Source: Nymphaea colorata (lineage: Eukaryota; Streptophyta; Magnoliopsida; Nymphaeales; Nymphaeaceae). From it: a DNA stretch of 64,000 nucleotides. The stretch's first letter is position 1. The number at the start of each line of letters is the position of its first letter. The stretch lies in contig NC_045138.2 of NCBI RefSeq assembly GCF_008831285.2, positions 42,897,115 to 42,961,114 on the forward strand, written 5' to 3'. Both the position numbers and the translations under genes were made by a program. This document shows positions 36,521 through 50,045 of this stretch, piece after piece. Below the pieces are notes generated by a model. It saw only the letters and a list, made by a program, of their open reading frames with translations. It was not told the origin of the DNA and ran no database searches.

Positions 36521-37079
36521 ACTTGATGAACTCATTTTCCTTTCATCAATAAAGATTACATTTTCTGATAGCCAAACTTATGTTGTCTCCTAAGGTCAAT
36601 GGTTAGTCTTTCTTTCAGACGTAGAACTAGGGGCATCTTTTATTTCATGCATCAGTTCACATTATCCAATGGCTTGTAAATTTTAGAATGAATGTTTTCA
36701 ATATCATTTTGAAAATAATTTTCAAAAGAAAACAACCTCCCAATTGTCTCAATTCTCTAAGCTTTTGCCCTACAAAGGGAAAAGGGTCTTTAGGTTTTCA
36801 AAGTCTTTTTAGCAAACATATGCCTTCAAATTCCAACCGTGCAAAGGACCTCACAAAGATTTTAAGAACTCGAAAGCAAATGCATTCAAAACTCTTTCTC
36901 CAAGTACTCCAGAGTTTTGACCTGTGAATCTTGAACAACAGTACATAGAAAATTTTGAAAACCCACAAATGTTGTGAGGAACTTTTCATGCCTAGGCACA
37001 ACCTTTTTCTGCAAATCAGAATTTTCACAAGGCAGAGCTTGCGAGACCGTTGAACTATTCTCTATGACTAGGAAATCTC

Positions 37080-37396
37080 ACATATGTACATCCATGTAGT
37101 GTCTAGGTGCACCAGATCCTCGTCTCACAGCTACATGCACCCCTACATAGTGTTTAGCTGCACCATACCTCATCTCACGCCTATATGTACCTCATGTAGT
37201 GTCTAGGTACACCAAAGACTTGTCTCACATCTAGATGCATCTCATGTAGTGCCTAGGCACATTTGAGCCTCATCTCATGCCTAGATGCACCTCTTTGTTG
37301 TATCTAGGAGAACTAGAGCCTCGTCTGATGCCTCAATGCACCCCATGTAGATATGCCCCATGTAATGTCTAGGTGGACAAGAGCCTCAGCGTTCGT
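37080..37396. repeat. Minisatellite array, left block
   Basis: About 6-7 imperfect copies of a roughly 49-bp unit: ATGTAGTGTCTAGGTGCACC followed by an AGAGCCTCGTCTCATGCC-like half and TAGATGCACC. It is the same unit as at 42.15-43.87 kb, in the same orientation. It ends abruptly at an antisense LTR-like sequence. Confidence 0.9.
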
Positions 37397-40326
37397 ATCC
37401 CACCCCATCATCGGGGGCATCAATGCGAATCAGCAAGAATTTCAAATTGAGTTTTAAGAAAAAAATTCAAGAGCAAGGGATCCACCCATCAGTACAGGGT
37501 CCAATCATTTCTGCCACCTTTAACATGGGTAATCAGACCAAGGACTAAGCATTTATCTAATCATGTACAAATCATTTAATGCAATCCTATATGCTTGTGC
37601 ATAGAATGATGAAATTGGAATTGGAAATTCATTGTGAATTTGGTTTTGAACAAGTAGATTCTAAGCTAGTTTTAGGCAAATTAGAATAGAATTGGACAAG
37701 TCGTTTGGAAAATTCACTTATTTTGACAAGTTGTTTGAATATTGAATTTGCCTTTAGGAATTTGCGCAAAATTGGAAAATCTCCAAGACGAAAGACCATT
37801 ATTTTAGTCGAAAATGTTCCACTTGAATTTCAATTCAAAATTTGGCAAGAGTATCGAAAATTAATTTTGGTTGTGGTTTGACCCAAGATTTTGCTTGATT
37901 TTTTGAAAATTTGGATTGGAAAATTTGATATACAATTGGAAAGTAGGCATAAAAAATTGGACGTTTTGGTGATTGAGATCTAGTTTCTTGTTGTGAACTC
38001 AAGGTCATCTCAGGATTTTAAATTGAAATTGAGATATACTTGCAATCAAATTTTTAAGAAAAATGGCAAAGTTGAACTAGCAAATGGACCAAATTTTGGA
38101 CAAAGTGTTAAACTTTCTTAGCAAATGAATGATTTTGAATTCTCTTTTTGCCAAATTATCTGATTAGGTTTAAGAGATATGATCTTAATTTTTAAATGAG
38201 TTCTAATTTTAGAGAAAAGTTGGGAACAAGTAAAACTCACTCCTTTGATGAAGGCTCTAAAATGCTAGAAAACATGTTGTTTTCAAAAGTATTTTACCAA
38301 ATTAGGATATGATGCTATTTGTGTTTTCTTTTGGAACTAAGTGAGATTTTCAAGTTCTTATTACAATATGACTTAGTCATTTTTTGCAACTTAAAATAGG
38401 ATCCCTTAATTTCTGAGAAGGTGCATGTGGTGCAATTGATTTTAGTGAATGTGAATGCATGACAGTAGAAAAATTATATAAGACATTCATTCTTCTCTCT
38501 CATAATTTCGCAACATTCATTCAATATAAACATACAACATGTAACCCACACACACAAAAATTGATTTTTAATTGAAATGTGTAGGACTTTCTCTACATAC
38601 GCTTAACATTTTATTAAGCATAAGAGTTAGAGATGCAGTCCACAAGCTTGAAGCTTGAATTAAAATCTCAAAATAATGGAAAATCATGTAAATGAAGTTG
38701 AAATTAATCTTCAAAATATATGGGAGACGTAGATGACATCAACTTTTGTCTCAAAATAGCCTTAAATAAGATTTTGTAGTAATTCAAATGGTTGGAAATC
38801 AGAAATCTTGATTCTAAGAAAGCTTGTTTCTTAGAGAATGATGACAAATCATTGAAAATTGCTTAACTTTTCATGAGCTAAACATCTTAATCAGCAAGAG
38901 GAATGCTTCTCTTGAGAGCATATTCCCATTAGTGTTAGATATACATGTTGGGTCATGACATGAATTTTTAGAAAACTTTCTTTTCTAAAATCAAATTAGA
39001 TTTCAAACTTTACGTCATAAGGTTCAAAGTTCATCCATCCTTTGGACAATTTCAGCATGTTTGACATGCACTTTTGGAAGAAATGAAGATTGAAACTTAA
39101 ATATGATTTTGGAGCATTTTGGGATGTTAATTAATCCCATGCAAGATCTAGAAATATATGAAATGAAACCAACGTCTCTTAATATATTCTTAGGGTTTTG
39201 GTTTAGATGAGATTAGAACTTTTTCTAGTTCTATAGAAGATAGCCACTTTTTGGCTGAAAATTAACATTTTAAAAGCTTAAACATTATTGGTTTAATCTA
39301 AATTTTATGAAAGCATGGTGTAATCTTACCAATATACATGCATTTTATGCATGTATTACTAAAATTGATAAAGTTTTGAGATGAAATATTGGGTGATCTT
39401 TTAGTTTTGAACTACGTAGATCAAAATGAAGTTCTGTTTCTTTACAATCAGTTTGGAAACGTGCTCCAACCTAACTTTAAAAGAGAAAATTGATTTTGAA
39501 TAAGAGGTTATACATGCATATGCATAACTTGCCTCTCAAAATGAGATATTTGACAAGAGGCTATTAGCTTATGAACCCTGATGCTTCATAGCTAGGTTCT
39601 TTTATGTAGGATGATTAGTTTTTGGTCTCCTCTAACACCCTTAATCGACTAAGTCAAGAATGCATGAATCAAAATGGCACAAAATAAAAGAAAACAAGAG
39701 ATTACTCAAGCTTGTTTGTCTACGGTTTTTCCATGCAAGGGTGGGTCACATTCATGAGAATGTATCCGTTCCTAATAGGCATTTAAAATATATATATTGC
39801 AGCAAATGTAAAGCACTCTCTCACCATGAGATTCCCTCATCGTAGGGAGTTAAAAATAGTTTAGGATAGCTAGTTTGAAAGGGACGTCACCTTGGAGTCC
39901 TTTTCAAAACTTGATCTATGGATTCTCTTTTTAGAAAAACTGATTCATGCATGCATCATGCATTAAAGTGTATAGTTCTCCCTAGCTTGAGATCATTCCC
40001 AGCTATAAATAAGAATGAAAATAAAACCCTCCCACGGATATTGAACTTAAAGATAAATAGCAGAAAGAAAAAATAGATGGAGAGTAAGCTAGAATAACCT
40101 ACCTTGTGGTTGGCCTTGGTGCTTGAGGCTTGTCCTTGCTTGTTCTTTAAATCAAGCAATCCCAAGCAAGAATCGAAGCTTGGATTTGAGCTTAGTAAAG
40201 CTAGAAGAAGAGAGTCTTCTTGCTGGAAATTGTAGAAATGAAGAGGGTTTTCCTTGTACTAGAAATCTTAAGCAAGAGTCCAATGAAGTACCCTAGCTTA
40301 GCAAATCTAGAAGCAAGGAATGGGTG

Positions 40327-40352
40327 GGGGGAGAGAGAGAGAGAGAGAGGGA
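40327..40352. repeat. (GA)n microsatellite
   Basis: A run of about a dozen GA units inside the antisense LTR-like block, with a run of G just before it. Confidence 0.9.
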
Positions 40353-40486
40353 GCTTGGATGATGGCAGTTTGTCCTCTTATTGACTTCTTCTTCTCTTCT
40401 TTTTCTTCCTCCTCTTGGTTGCGACTAAGGAGAAGAGAAAGTCAAGATAGAAGAAATATTCGCCCCCACCTTGGCTCCCAAGGTGG

Positions 40487-40498
40487 GTTTATATAGAG
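40487..40498 (-). promoter_or_regulatory. TATA box on the minus strand
   Basis: The minus strand reads CTATATAAACCC, followed by CACCTTGGGAGCC and then a C/T-rich and purine-rich leader, the same order as in the plus-strand LTR promoters of this window. Confidence 0.5.
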
Positions 40499-42150
40499 AT
40501 GAAATTGAATGAGGAGGTGGTTGCACCTACCTCCTTAACTCCCCTTGGAACTTGCCTAGGGCTTGGGCAATTTGCCCCTATTTGAGCTGGTAGGATAGGA
40601 TAGGTCCAGCTAGGTGCCAAGTTGGGATTAAGTTCATTTAAATGGGCTGAGGTGGCTGCCACCTCAGTAAGCCTCTAATTCAACCAATGGCTAAGAGAAA
40701 CTTGATTTCTCATTGGTCTAGTCCATGACACATGGATTGGTGATTTGGTAAGATGAATTAAATGAGCTTTTAATCCTCTTCAGATGACTCCAATCAATCA
40801 CATCTAGCCCACACACACGAGCTGGGTGTGCTTGGCTCGCTATGGTCAACCATTGCCCAAACCCAGTCAAGTCCTAGTTTGACCAAAAAATATGGACAGA
40901 GATACCCTTGACATGGGTTTTATTTTTTTTGCTCTTATTACTATTTTTTTAAAAATCAAGCTTGTTAGCTTCAAACCTAGTGACTAAGCTCTAAATATTA
41001 TTGAATTGTGAATTTATTTTTGACAATTCAATTAAATTTAAAAAGACTTTGAAAATCCTATCTAATTTGATTTTAAAAGGTATTTTTGTCCATGTTTTAA
41101 TTGAAGATGGATTTAACTGAATCAAATTTCGATTTGAAATATTGATTTTCAACTTGGTAATTGATTTCTGTATTTGATAAATTTAGATGTGCATTTGATT
41201 TTCGTAGAATCCTAATTTAGGTTCTACGAATTCAATTTAATCATGGACCGGGCAAAGTTGTTCGAATTGGGTCAAATTTGACTAAATGACCAAAGTCAAA
41301 GCTCATTTACTCGTGTTTGAGGTAATTTGATGAATTTGAGCTAAACAAGCACTTAATTGTGTTTCAATTGTGCTCAATTTGAATTGTACTTCAAGTAGGT
41401 TCAGTCAAAGTAGATTTGATCCAGTCAAGGTCTATATCTATCAAATAGCAAGATCGTGGGATATACCTAGTCCTTTGACTGGGTTAAGCTCATGTTGACT
41501 GAGCTCAATTTAATTTGAGGCCACATTTGTGTGCACCCAGGTCAAGCCTACTTGGTTTAAGTAGGTTAGGTGAAGCCATCATGGCCTCCTTGGAACTAAG
41601 CCCCTCTTCATAATTAGAGGGTTCCTTTTTAAATAATGGAGAGGAGAGATATATATAAATTTCTCTCTTTTCCCATCGACTTCAATTATGATGTTATCTA
41701 GTTTCATTAAAAATGAGATATTCTTGAAAGAGAGAGGACAGGGGTGTGGCCTCTTGGGTGGCCTTTGCCCACACAACAAAGTGGGGCCAACATGTGGGTC
41801 TCACACATCATTTTGGATCCTGAATTAGATGCAATTTTTGATTTTGATCAAGATTCGGATTTTGAATTCATATCTAGATTCCAAGTTGGACATGGATCCC
41901 AAATGACAATTGTAATTGGATTTTAATTTCAAAAACCTAATTTGGATCTAGTTTTTGAGTACTGGATTAGGATTTGGACTTGTAATCCTTCCTTGGGATT
42001 TTTGCTACAAGTCAAATTCATGATTTGAACCTAAATTGTGTTTTGATACGAAATAGAAGTTTTCACAATTGTTTTGTGAAATTCTTTTGTAAGATTTTGA
42101 AATTGCATCCATCAACTGAGATGAAAAAACTTCACAATTGTTTTGACAAT

Positions 42151-43870
42151 TGCACCCCATGTATCGTCTAGGCGCACCAGAGCCATGGCTCATGCCTAGA
42201 TGAACCACTGTATAGCATATAAGCACACCAGAGCCTTGTCTTATGTCAAGATTTGTCCCTATGTCGTGTCCAGGTGCACCAATGCCTCATCTCATGCCTA
42301 GATGCACTCCATATGGTGTCTAGTCGCACTAGAAGCTGGTCACACTCTTAGATGCAGCACAATATAGTGTCTAGGCACACTAGAACCTCAACTCATGCCT
42401 AGATGCACTCTCATGAAGTGTCTAATTACACCAGTGCCTCGTTACATGCCTTTGTGCACCATGTAGTATCTAGGGGCACCTAGTGCCTTATCTCATGCCA
42501 AGATGTGCCTCCATGTAGTGCCTAGGCACACCAGAGCCTCGCCTCATTCCTAGATGTGCCCTATTTTAGTGTCTAGGCACTTCAAAGCCTGGCCTCATGC
42601 CTAGATGCACTCCATGTAGTGTCTAGATGCACTTTAGCCTCGTCTCATCCCATTATACGCCCAATGTAGTGTCTAGGTGCACTACAACCATGTCGCATGG
42701 TTATACATGCACCAAACCCTTGGTTAATGCCTAGATGTGCTCTCATATAATTTTAGGCACAAGATAGCCTCGTCTCATGCAGAGATTGCTCCTTTGTAGT
42801 TTCAAGGCACACTAGAGCTTCATTTCATGTGTAGAAGCACCCAATGTAGCGCCTAGGCACTCCAGAGCCTTCCCTCATACCTAGATGCACACCTTTATAT
42901 TGTCTAGGTGCACCAGAGTCTCGTTTCCATGCCTGTCTAGCCAACTAGAGTCTTGTCTTAGTCCTAAATGTACCTCAACTAGTGTCTAGGCACACCAGGG
43001 CCTCGTCTCATGCCTAGATGCACCCCTATGTAGTGTCTAGATGCACCACAGCCTCATCTCACGCCTAGATTCTCCCTTGTCTAGTGTCTTAGAGTACTAG
43101 AGCCTTGTATCAAGCCTACAAGCATCCTCTTCTAGTGTCTAGCTGCGCCACAGCCTTGTCTCACACATAGATGCACTCTTACATATAGTCTCACACTAGA
43201 GCCTCGTCTTATGCTTAGATGCTCCCTTTTGTAGTGTCTAGGTGCACCAGAGTCTCATCTAATGCCTAGATGCACCCCTTTATATTGTCTAGGCTCACTA
43301 GAGCCTCATCTCAAGCATAGATGCCCCTCTTTTTAGTGTCTAGGTGCACTAGAGCCCCAACTCATGCATAGATGTGCCCCTTGGTAGTGTCTAGGCACAT
43401 TAGAGCCCCACCTCACGCCTAAATGACTCATGCCTAGAATTTGCGCTACTTTGTAGTATCTAAGCACATCAAAGCCTCTTCTGACACCTAGATGTGCCCT
43501 ATAGTATCGTCTAGGTGAATCGGTGCCTTGTCTCATGCCTAGATGCACTCCATGTAGTGTCTAGGTGCACCGGAGCCTTGTCTCACACGTAGGTGGGCTG
43601 TAGATAGTGTCTAGGCACACCAAAGCCTTGTCTCACGCTTAGATATATCTCGATGAATTTTGTAGTCACACCAAAGCCTTGTCCCATGCCTAGATGGAAC
43701 CCATGTAGTGACTAGGCACACTAGAGGCTTGTCTCACGCCTAGTTGTGCTCTTATGTAGTGTCTGAGTGCACATAAGCCGTGTTTCATGCCTATATGCAC
43801 CCCTTTGTAGTGTTTAGGTGCACTAGAGTGTTGTCTTACACCTATATATGCCCCTTTTTTATGCTTAAGC
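42151..43870. repeat. Minisatellite array, main block (about 35 copies)
   Basis: Imperfect tandem copies with a period near 49 bp. Each unit contains two related halves, GCCTAGATGCACC and GTCTAGGTGCACC, joined by TATGTAGT and AGAGCCTCGTCTCAT, so the unit looks like an older half-unit that doubled. Copies differ by 10-20 percent and small indels. It lies between integrase and the 3' LTR, a place where Tat/Ogre elements are known to carry tandem repeats that can seed satellites. Open frames across it are by-products of the repeat. Confidence 0.92.
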
Positions 43871-45451
43871 ACACACCGACACTCAAAAGTAAAACATGAG
43901 AATTTTGAAATTGAGTATCACAAAACTTATTTACGAATTCTGTTATTGCACAAAAAAGAAAAACAATCTCTAATCAATGTGTAAGGAGATTTAAAGAGTA
44001 CAAGTCTCAACAAAATTGTAATATGAAGTAAGAAAATGAACTTAATGATTTTGAGAGAACTCAAATTCAAGAAATATTGTTGACTCAAATGATAAATAGG
44101 TACCATGGGAATCTAATGAAATTCATGTGAGAACAAGAATTTGAGTTAGTACGGGCCACTCAAGCAAAGACACTACAAAGTGAGTGTTGAGAGATGGGCT
44201 TACGACATGTGCAGCCATTCCTTTGGAATAGTACTTGAGAGTGCTAGGTTGGTGTAAAGCTTGATTTGTGTCTATTTTATGAAGTTATGTGATCTATGAA
44301 CTTTTATTTGGTCGTATCTTCTAAAGCCTTCTAAACTCAAGCATGTTTAAAAGATGTTTCACATCTCGTACCCTAGGATTGACTGACCTGGGAGCTGTCG
44401 ACCTAAAAACTCGTCACAAGGGTTCAGTAGAAAAACCAATAGACATGACATTACTTACGACAAAGCTATACATCATTAGCAAAGTGATGAGTTGCCATAA
44501 TAGCCTATGGGGTGGTGAGGTATTTCCCTCACATGGTGAAAGTTGGCCATAGCAAAAGCAATCAAAGAGTTGAAGAGCCAAATGACAACAAATTTAAAAG
44601 AAAGAAAGCAAAAACAAAAAACAAAGGAAAAATAAAAATGAGTGCCTGCTTGAAATGCTGTAACTGTTCACAATCTGAAATTCTCCCGTGAACTACATGA
44701 ATTTCCTTGTGGTTTGAAGGTTTTTAAATCAATAATTGCTCCTTTACATGATTATTCATGGAAATGAGAGTCTAACTTCCAAAAGTTCATAAAATGTAAT
44801 GAAGGGAAGTATGTTTCAAGAACCTCAAAAGATTTTAATAGTGAGTTTTTCAGTCCTTTTGAAATGAGAAAAGATTAAAGCAAATTTTCAAAAGGATATA
44901 AATCTCATAATGAACATGATTTATTGAAAATGTTGGGTTTTGCATGAGCTTGTCCCTGTGATTCAGAACTTGTTTGTCATGAGCACATAAAGTCACAATG
45001 TTTACCCAGTTTACAAACTAGAGCATCTTTTTATCAGAATCATGTACTTTCATAATATTCACCCAGTTCCCCAACCAGGATATTTTTTTATGATATGAGC
45101 TTTGACAATGACTGCTTGGCTTTCAAACTCGAGTAATCTTTTATTACAATTCTTAGAGCAACAAATTTTCACAAATCTCAAATGAAGATATCTATGATTA
45201 TCACAATGTTTGGAACAACAAATCTTCACAATTCTCAAACTTCAAATTCTTACAATGTTTGGAACAATGAACTTTCATTGTTCAGTATTTATAGTGGGCA
45301 TTTTATTTTTTTCAAAAAATAATTATCCTTAAAATATTTGCAAAATAGTTTTCAAAAACTGAGATCTTTTCCCAACACTGGGGCATTTATTTTCAAAATT
45401 TGGTGTGTCTTGTCATTACCACTAACCCCAGCTTGACACCAGCTTAGTAGC
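43871..45451. other. Non-coding 3' internal region of the giant element
   Basis: AT-rich, without recognisable domains. It leads into the polypurine tract. Short direct repeats such as ACAATG-TTGGAACAA (about 45200-45270) are present. Confidence 0.4.
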
Positions 45452-45464
45452 AAGGAGGGGCATT
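45452..45464 (+). other. Polypurine tract before the 3' LTR
   Basis: AAGGAGGGGCATT directly precedes TATAGACACC, aligned with TGTAGACAC at the start of the 5' LTR. It primes plus-strand synthesis in LTR elements and marks the 3' LTR border. Confidence 0.75.
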
Positions 45465-48400
45465 TATAGACACCCCAAATTTTTATTCTCTGAAATGACC
45501 ATTTTAGCCATCTTAATGGAAATTTTTCTGCTAATGTTCTTAAACATCTTTCTAACACAAAGACCAAAAGCCTCACAGACTCAAATTTTATAATTCAAAT
45601 GCCAAGCGGCTGGACCAAGACCACCAGGAAAGTAACCATTTTGTCCCTAAACACCCTTCATTTTGCCCAAGCATTGTCCAATTTTCATGTAATCAATCTA
45701 GAAATCTTGATATTTATGATTTACCAATTCAAATATGAAAATTCCCCTATTTTCAAATCAACAGGAGCTTTCACAATACATTTTCTACCGAAACATCTAC
45801 TAATCTCACCAGCTTCATTTTCAAATCTTTTTCAGTATCAATAAACTATTTTCAGTAAAACCCTCAATTCTAAAAGCAAATTTATGTTAGAAACCTTTCA
45901 TTTTACTCCATTTCAGCTTAAATGAGCTCACAGGCTTAGTGATTTGCATAAATCTTAGCAATGACACTAATTTAGTATCAATGGAGTTAATATTAAGGTT
46001 TTCTTAGTGCTAGGAGAGAATTTTTGAATTTATCTTCCTCCCACTCAATCAAATTTGAGATCTAGAGATTTGTCCTAACATCAAGGTCACTCCCTCTCCT
46101 TCATTTTGAGTGTCTCAGCTAAAATTCTCTCAATCAAGGGGTACTTAGCCTGTGCCAAGCTAGCAACCTATTCTTTAGTGTTAGAGCGGCCTATCTTTAG
46201 CTCAATTCAGATTAATTTATTTGAAATCAAGCTAATTTTCCATTTGCAGTCATTTCTCCTACACGTCTGGAGCTCTTAGTGACAACTCAAACTTCTAAGC
46301 TGAAATTCTCACAGTCTAGAATTCAAATTGGTAATTTTCTCGCAGCTTTATCATAAGAAAAATCTCAATAGAGTATTGCTTAGCTTTAGTTTGAATAGAG
46401 TACTTCCATATCATACAATTCATCATTGTCGTAGAGTGCACTATCTTGTCTGAATCCAGACATTATCACTTGTGGCTTCAGAGCTAAATTCTGATCAGTA
46501 TGGGATTTTGATTTTTAACCTGAGCACACCGATGGATTCAAAATAACTTGAAGAGATTATTAGTGCATTCATTTCTGATGAACAAACTCAGAATCATTGT
46601 ATCCTCTTTTGTCCTCCATATTTTTGTTTACACCTTGGTTAATTTTGAAAATTTTAATTTTTCAGGGGCAAATCAAGTAATTTTCCCATGAAATTTCATG
46701 TCAGCACATATTTTGGCATTGTCTATGATTCTGCATGGTCTAATGTCCACCCTAACTCATAGAACCTAGTTTTTGCATCAAGGGCAAAACTACCTTTTGG
46801 CAGAATGTGCATCATTTTCATATGTTCTGAAGTTAGGAACCATATAAACCTAAAACATTTCATATGTCAAACCTAAGCCCAGTATGTCTCACATAGAGTC
46901 TGAACCTACCTTGAACCTTGCCTGAAATGAGTCAATTCAGTTTAACCAAAAATTGAATCCAGTTGAACGTAAGCCTAGTTTGGACCTACGTTCAACCTAG
47001 ACCAGACTCAGAGCATGCCCAAGTCAACAACATAGCATTGAGCTTGAACCCATTCAACCCAAGATGAACCAAGATCTTGTGCCTAGATCTCAGATCCTGA
47101 ATTTAAACTCCAAATTTGCAATATGACTTTGTAATATGCAATTTTTCATATCTGAGTCTCATATCTAATATCCAATATCACTTTTCTTGATCCATGGCAT
47201 GATATAACCTCCGATCTAAATCCAAATCCATAGTTAGAATTTAGATCAGAATCTAGGTCAAGCATCATATCTTCAATCTAGAGCTCTAAACTGATCCATC
47301 TTGAACCAGATTGATCTTGGCCGTCCATTTTAGGGCTGGCCAAGGTTCTTCATCATTTTCCAAAGGAAAGCCCCAGGAGTGCTACCATCATTCCTATTTT
47401 CTTCGAAGTCAAATAAAAAATGAATATCATTTGATAAAATGTGGGCCCTTGAGTATATTTTTAGCAAATCTCAATTGTGGATCTACTCACACCTCATCAA
47501 TCTAAGTTTTTGAGTTTTTTAGTTTCTAGTTGGTTATATTTCACTACAACCTAGCCAAAATCAATATAAAAGGTGAGTTCTCTCCTTTCTCTCTCTTAAT
47601 TTACTTAGTTTTTTTTCTTGATTTTTCTAGGGATTTGGATGTGGACCAGCAAGTAGAAAGAATAAAAGAAGAGGAAAAGAGGAAGTACAAAAGAAGAAAA
47701 AACAAAAGAGAAGAAGAAATAAGGAAAAGGCATGTTTCCCTCTCTCTTTCTCTCTCTCTCTCTCCCCCCTTCGCATGGAGCCCTTATTCCCCTTCTTCCA
47801 TATCCCTTTCTTCATTAGTTTTCTATTTTCTCAAGTAAAACACAATGCACGTGCACATGCATGTAATTCTCCATTTTCATTCGTATGTATTTCCTTTGCT
47901 TGATTTGATTTGTGTTTAATTTATTTACATATTTAGTTGTTATTTTATTTACTTTTCATTTGATTCCAATGTAATTAGCTGATTGATTCACGTGGTTAAT
48001 GTTGTCACATTTGAGGACTTTCATCAAGATCTAGTTTAAAATATGTTAAATTTCAAGTTAAGAGAAAATTAGACTTGATGACATGAGACTGATTTTCACT
48101 TAACTTCAAATGACTATATCCCTCAAAACAGAGATCATTTTCTCAATCTATCAAAACTCATGTTCGGGCATGTGTCTAGTTCATGTCTACCAAGGTTCAA
48201 GCATTTTGTTATGATTTAACCCTTCTACACATCGTTTTCCAAAACTGGTTTTTTTGTCTCAGGTTTCTGACAAAACTAAGTTTTGGAAATTTTTTACAAT
48301 AATTTATATCAATCCATAAATTAAAAGTTTTCTTTATGTGTCTAGTTTCTTCACCTATAATTTCATATTGATTTGCCCCCTCAATGAAATGTTTTGTTCG

Positions 48401-49979
48401 GATCTATCTTCTGCAACTTTTTGCAGAACTATGTAGAAAACAAAATTTCTGCTCAAATTTGCACATAATTTATTTTCTGTATCCTTACTCTTTTCGAGTT
48501 ATTTCTCATTCCTTAGTTTCTCTAGCACTTCATAAGTACACCCTCAATTTTTCAGCCAAAATTAAGTTTTCTATCCCTTTCAAATAGGATCATAAAGTCG
48601 AGTGCTTGAACATTTTACTAAAAAAAATTGATTTTTAATAAATTTGCCTATTTCTCATTTTAATGTTTGAAGTTATTTCTCAAATCTGCAAGTTTATATA
48701 GATTTTATAATATGTAGAGAATCTATATATCAAATTTTAGACCAAGGTCTGGTTTGTAATCCTACTTTACATCTCCTTGAAATTCATGTAGAAACTATTT
48801 TAATAACTTAATCTTTTATGCAAAATTCATGTTTTTCAAGTTACTAGATCAATTTGTTCGATGAAAAACTCTCTAATGTTTGGGCATTTTCTTATGATTT
48901 CAAGTTCAATAGATTCTATGATGTATGGAGAGTCTGCAGATGAAATTTTATGTTAAGCCATACAAATTTGACATATTTTTCATGTTGGTAAAGTTCATGA
49001 TTTGAACTATTTTCTACTTTTCTACCTGATGTTTTTCTATAGATAACTGTTTAATAGTCCGGGTTTTTTAGTTTTTGACTATAAAAGCTTTTTAAAAAAT
49101 TTCAAATGTCGTTGAAAGCTTGATATACATTTGAGTGAGTATACCAAGTTTTGTTATCATTGAATATCATTACATCTAATTTTGTACTCATGCAACATAA
49201 ATTATTAAATTGTTTTACTGTTTTCTGGTACTTAGTCAAATTTTAGAATTTGTCAACAAGTTGTCAATTTTGTGACAATTTTGCAGATAAAAAACTTTTT
49301 CATCTCTTTTTATTTTTCAGATATATAAAGTCCTAATGATTCTTTGTTATGCAAAGAATCTACAGTCTAAATTTCAAGTGAATCCAAATTGTTTTGCTAG
49401 GTTTTGAGTAATGCAAAATTTATAGCAATAAAATTGTTTTTTGCTTTGTTTTCTACAGAAAATCTATTTTCTACACTGGCTTTATTGTTTAATATATTTT
49501 GGTAGAAAGTAGATTTCTTTTGGACTTATCACTTGAAACTAGTTATCAGATATGTGGAGATTCTCCACCCGAAATTTCATGAAATTTAAGGATCATTATC
49601 TTACTTTTTAGGACCAATCAAATTAGTTGCTTTGAGTAAGTTGCAGTTTTCTAGGATTTGGCCAAATTTTCTTTTTCCACCTACTTAGGGATCTTCTATC
49701 TGATTTTTGGATTTTTAATGAATTATATTTATTTTCCTTTATGGTAAAACTCCAAATTAACATAATTAATAATGTAAATCATCATTTTAAGGTCTGCAAA
49801 TGTATTTGCTTTATTAATTGTATTCATGCATCATTAAATGTGCATTATTTCAAAATACTATATTTGAATTTCAGTAGATGAATTTAGGATTTTGAATGAG
49901 TCTACAACAATAGACCCTTCTCATTAAGCTTGGTTTATCAAGTGAAAGCCCTAATTTCAATCTGAATTCCATATCATTC

Positions 49980-50045
<66 letters not shown>

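Larger units (their letters stand above)
37430..41990 (-). mobile_element. Antisense LTR-like block splitting the minisatellite
   Basis: The left end is homologous to the minus-strand LTR end at 18.6-20.3 kb. The middle, read on the minus strand, has a TATA box at 40498-40487 (CTATATAAACCC) with C/T-rich and (GA)n tracts downstream as in other LTRs here. The minisatellite continues on both sides. It is best read as an antisense LTR about 4.5 kb long, solo or nearly so. A short piece at 37400-37430 resembling a primer site suggests some internal sequence may remain. Ends are estimates. Confidence 0.5.

Noticed and set aside
42151-43870. Possible CRISPR-like array of about 49-bp repeats
   Set aside because: The units are contiguous and degenerate without unique spacers, and the setting is a plant retrotransposon. 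It is a minisatellite.
43333-43872. Minus-strand open frames with a repeated HLGVRxG...PRHY protein motif
   Set aside because: They arise from translating the roughly 49-bp repeat. The period is not a multiple of three, so the frames shift between copies; there is no start context or conservation.
47530-47838. Lys/Glu-Arg-rich open frame (102 residues) and similar ones at 21603 and 27457
   Set aside because: They come from the purine tract and C/T run of the LTR leader. The three copies do not share the protein sequence, only base composition.
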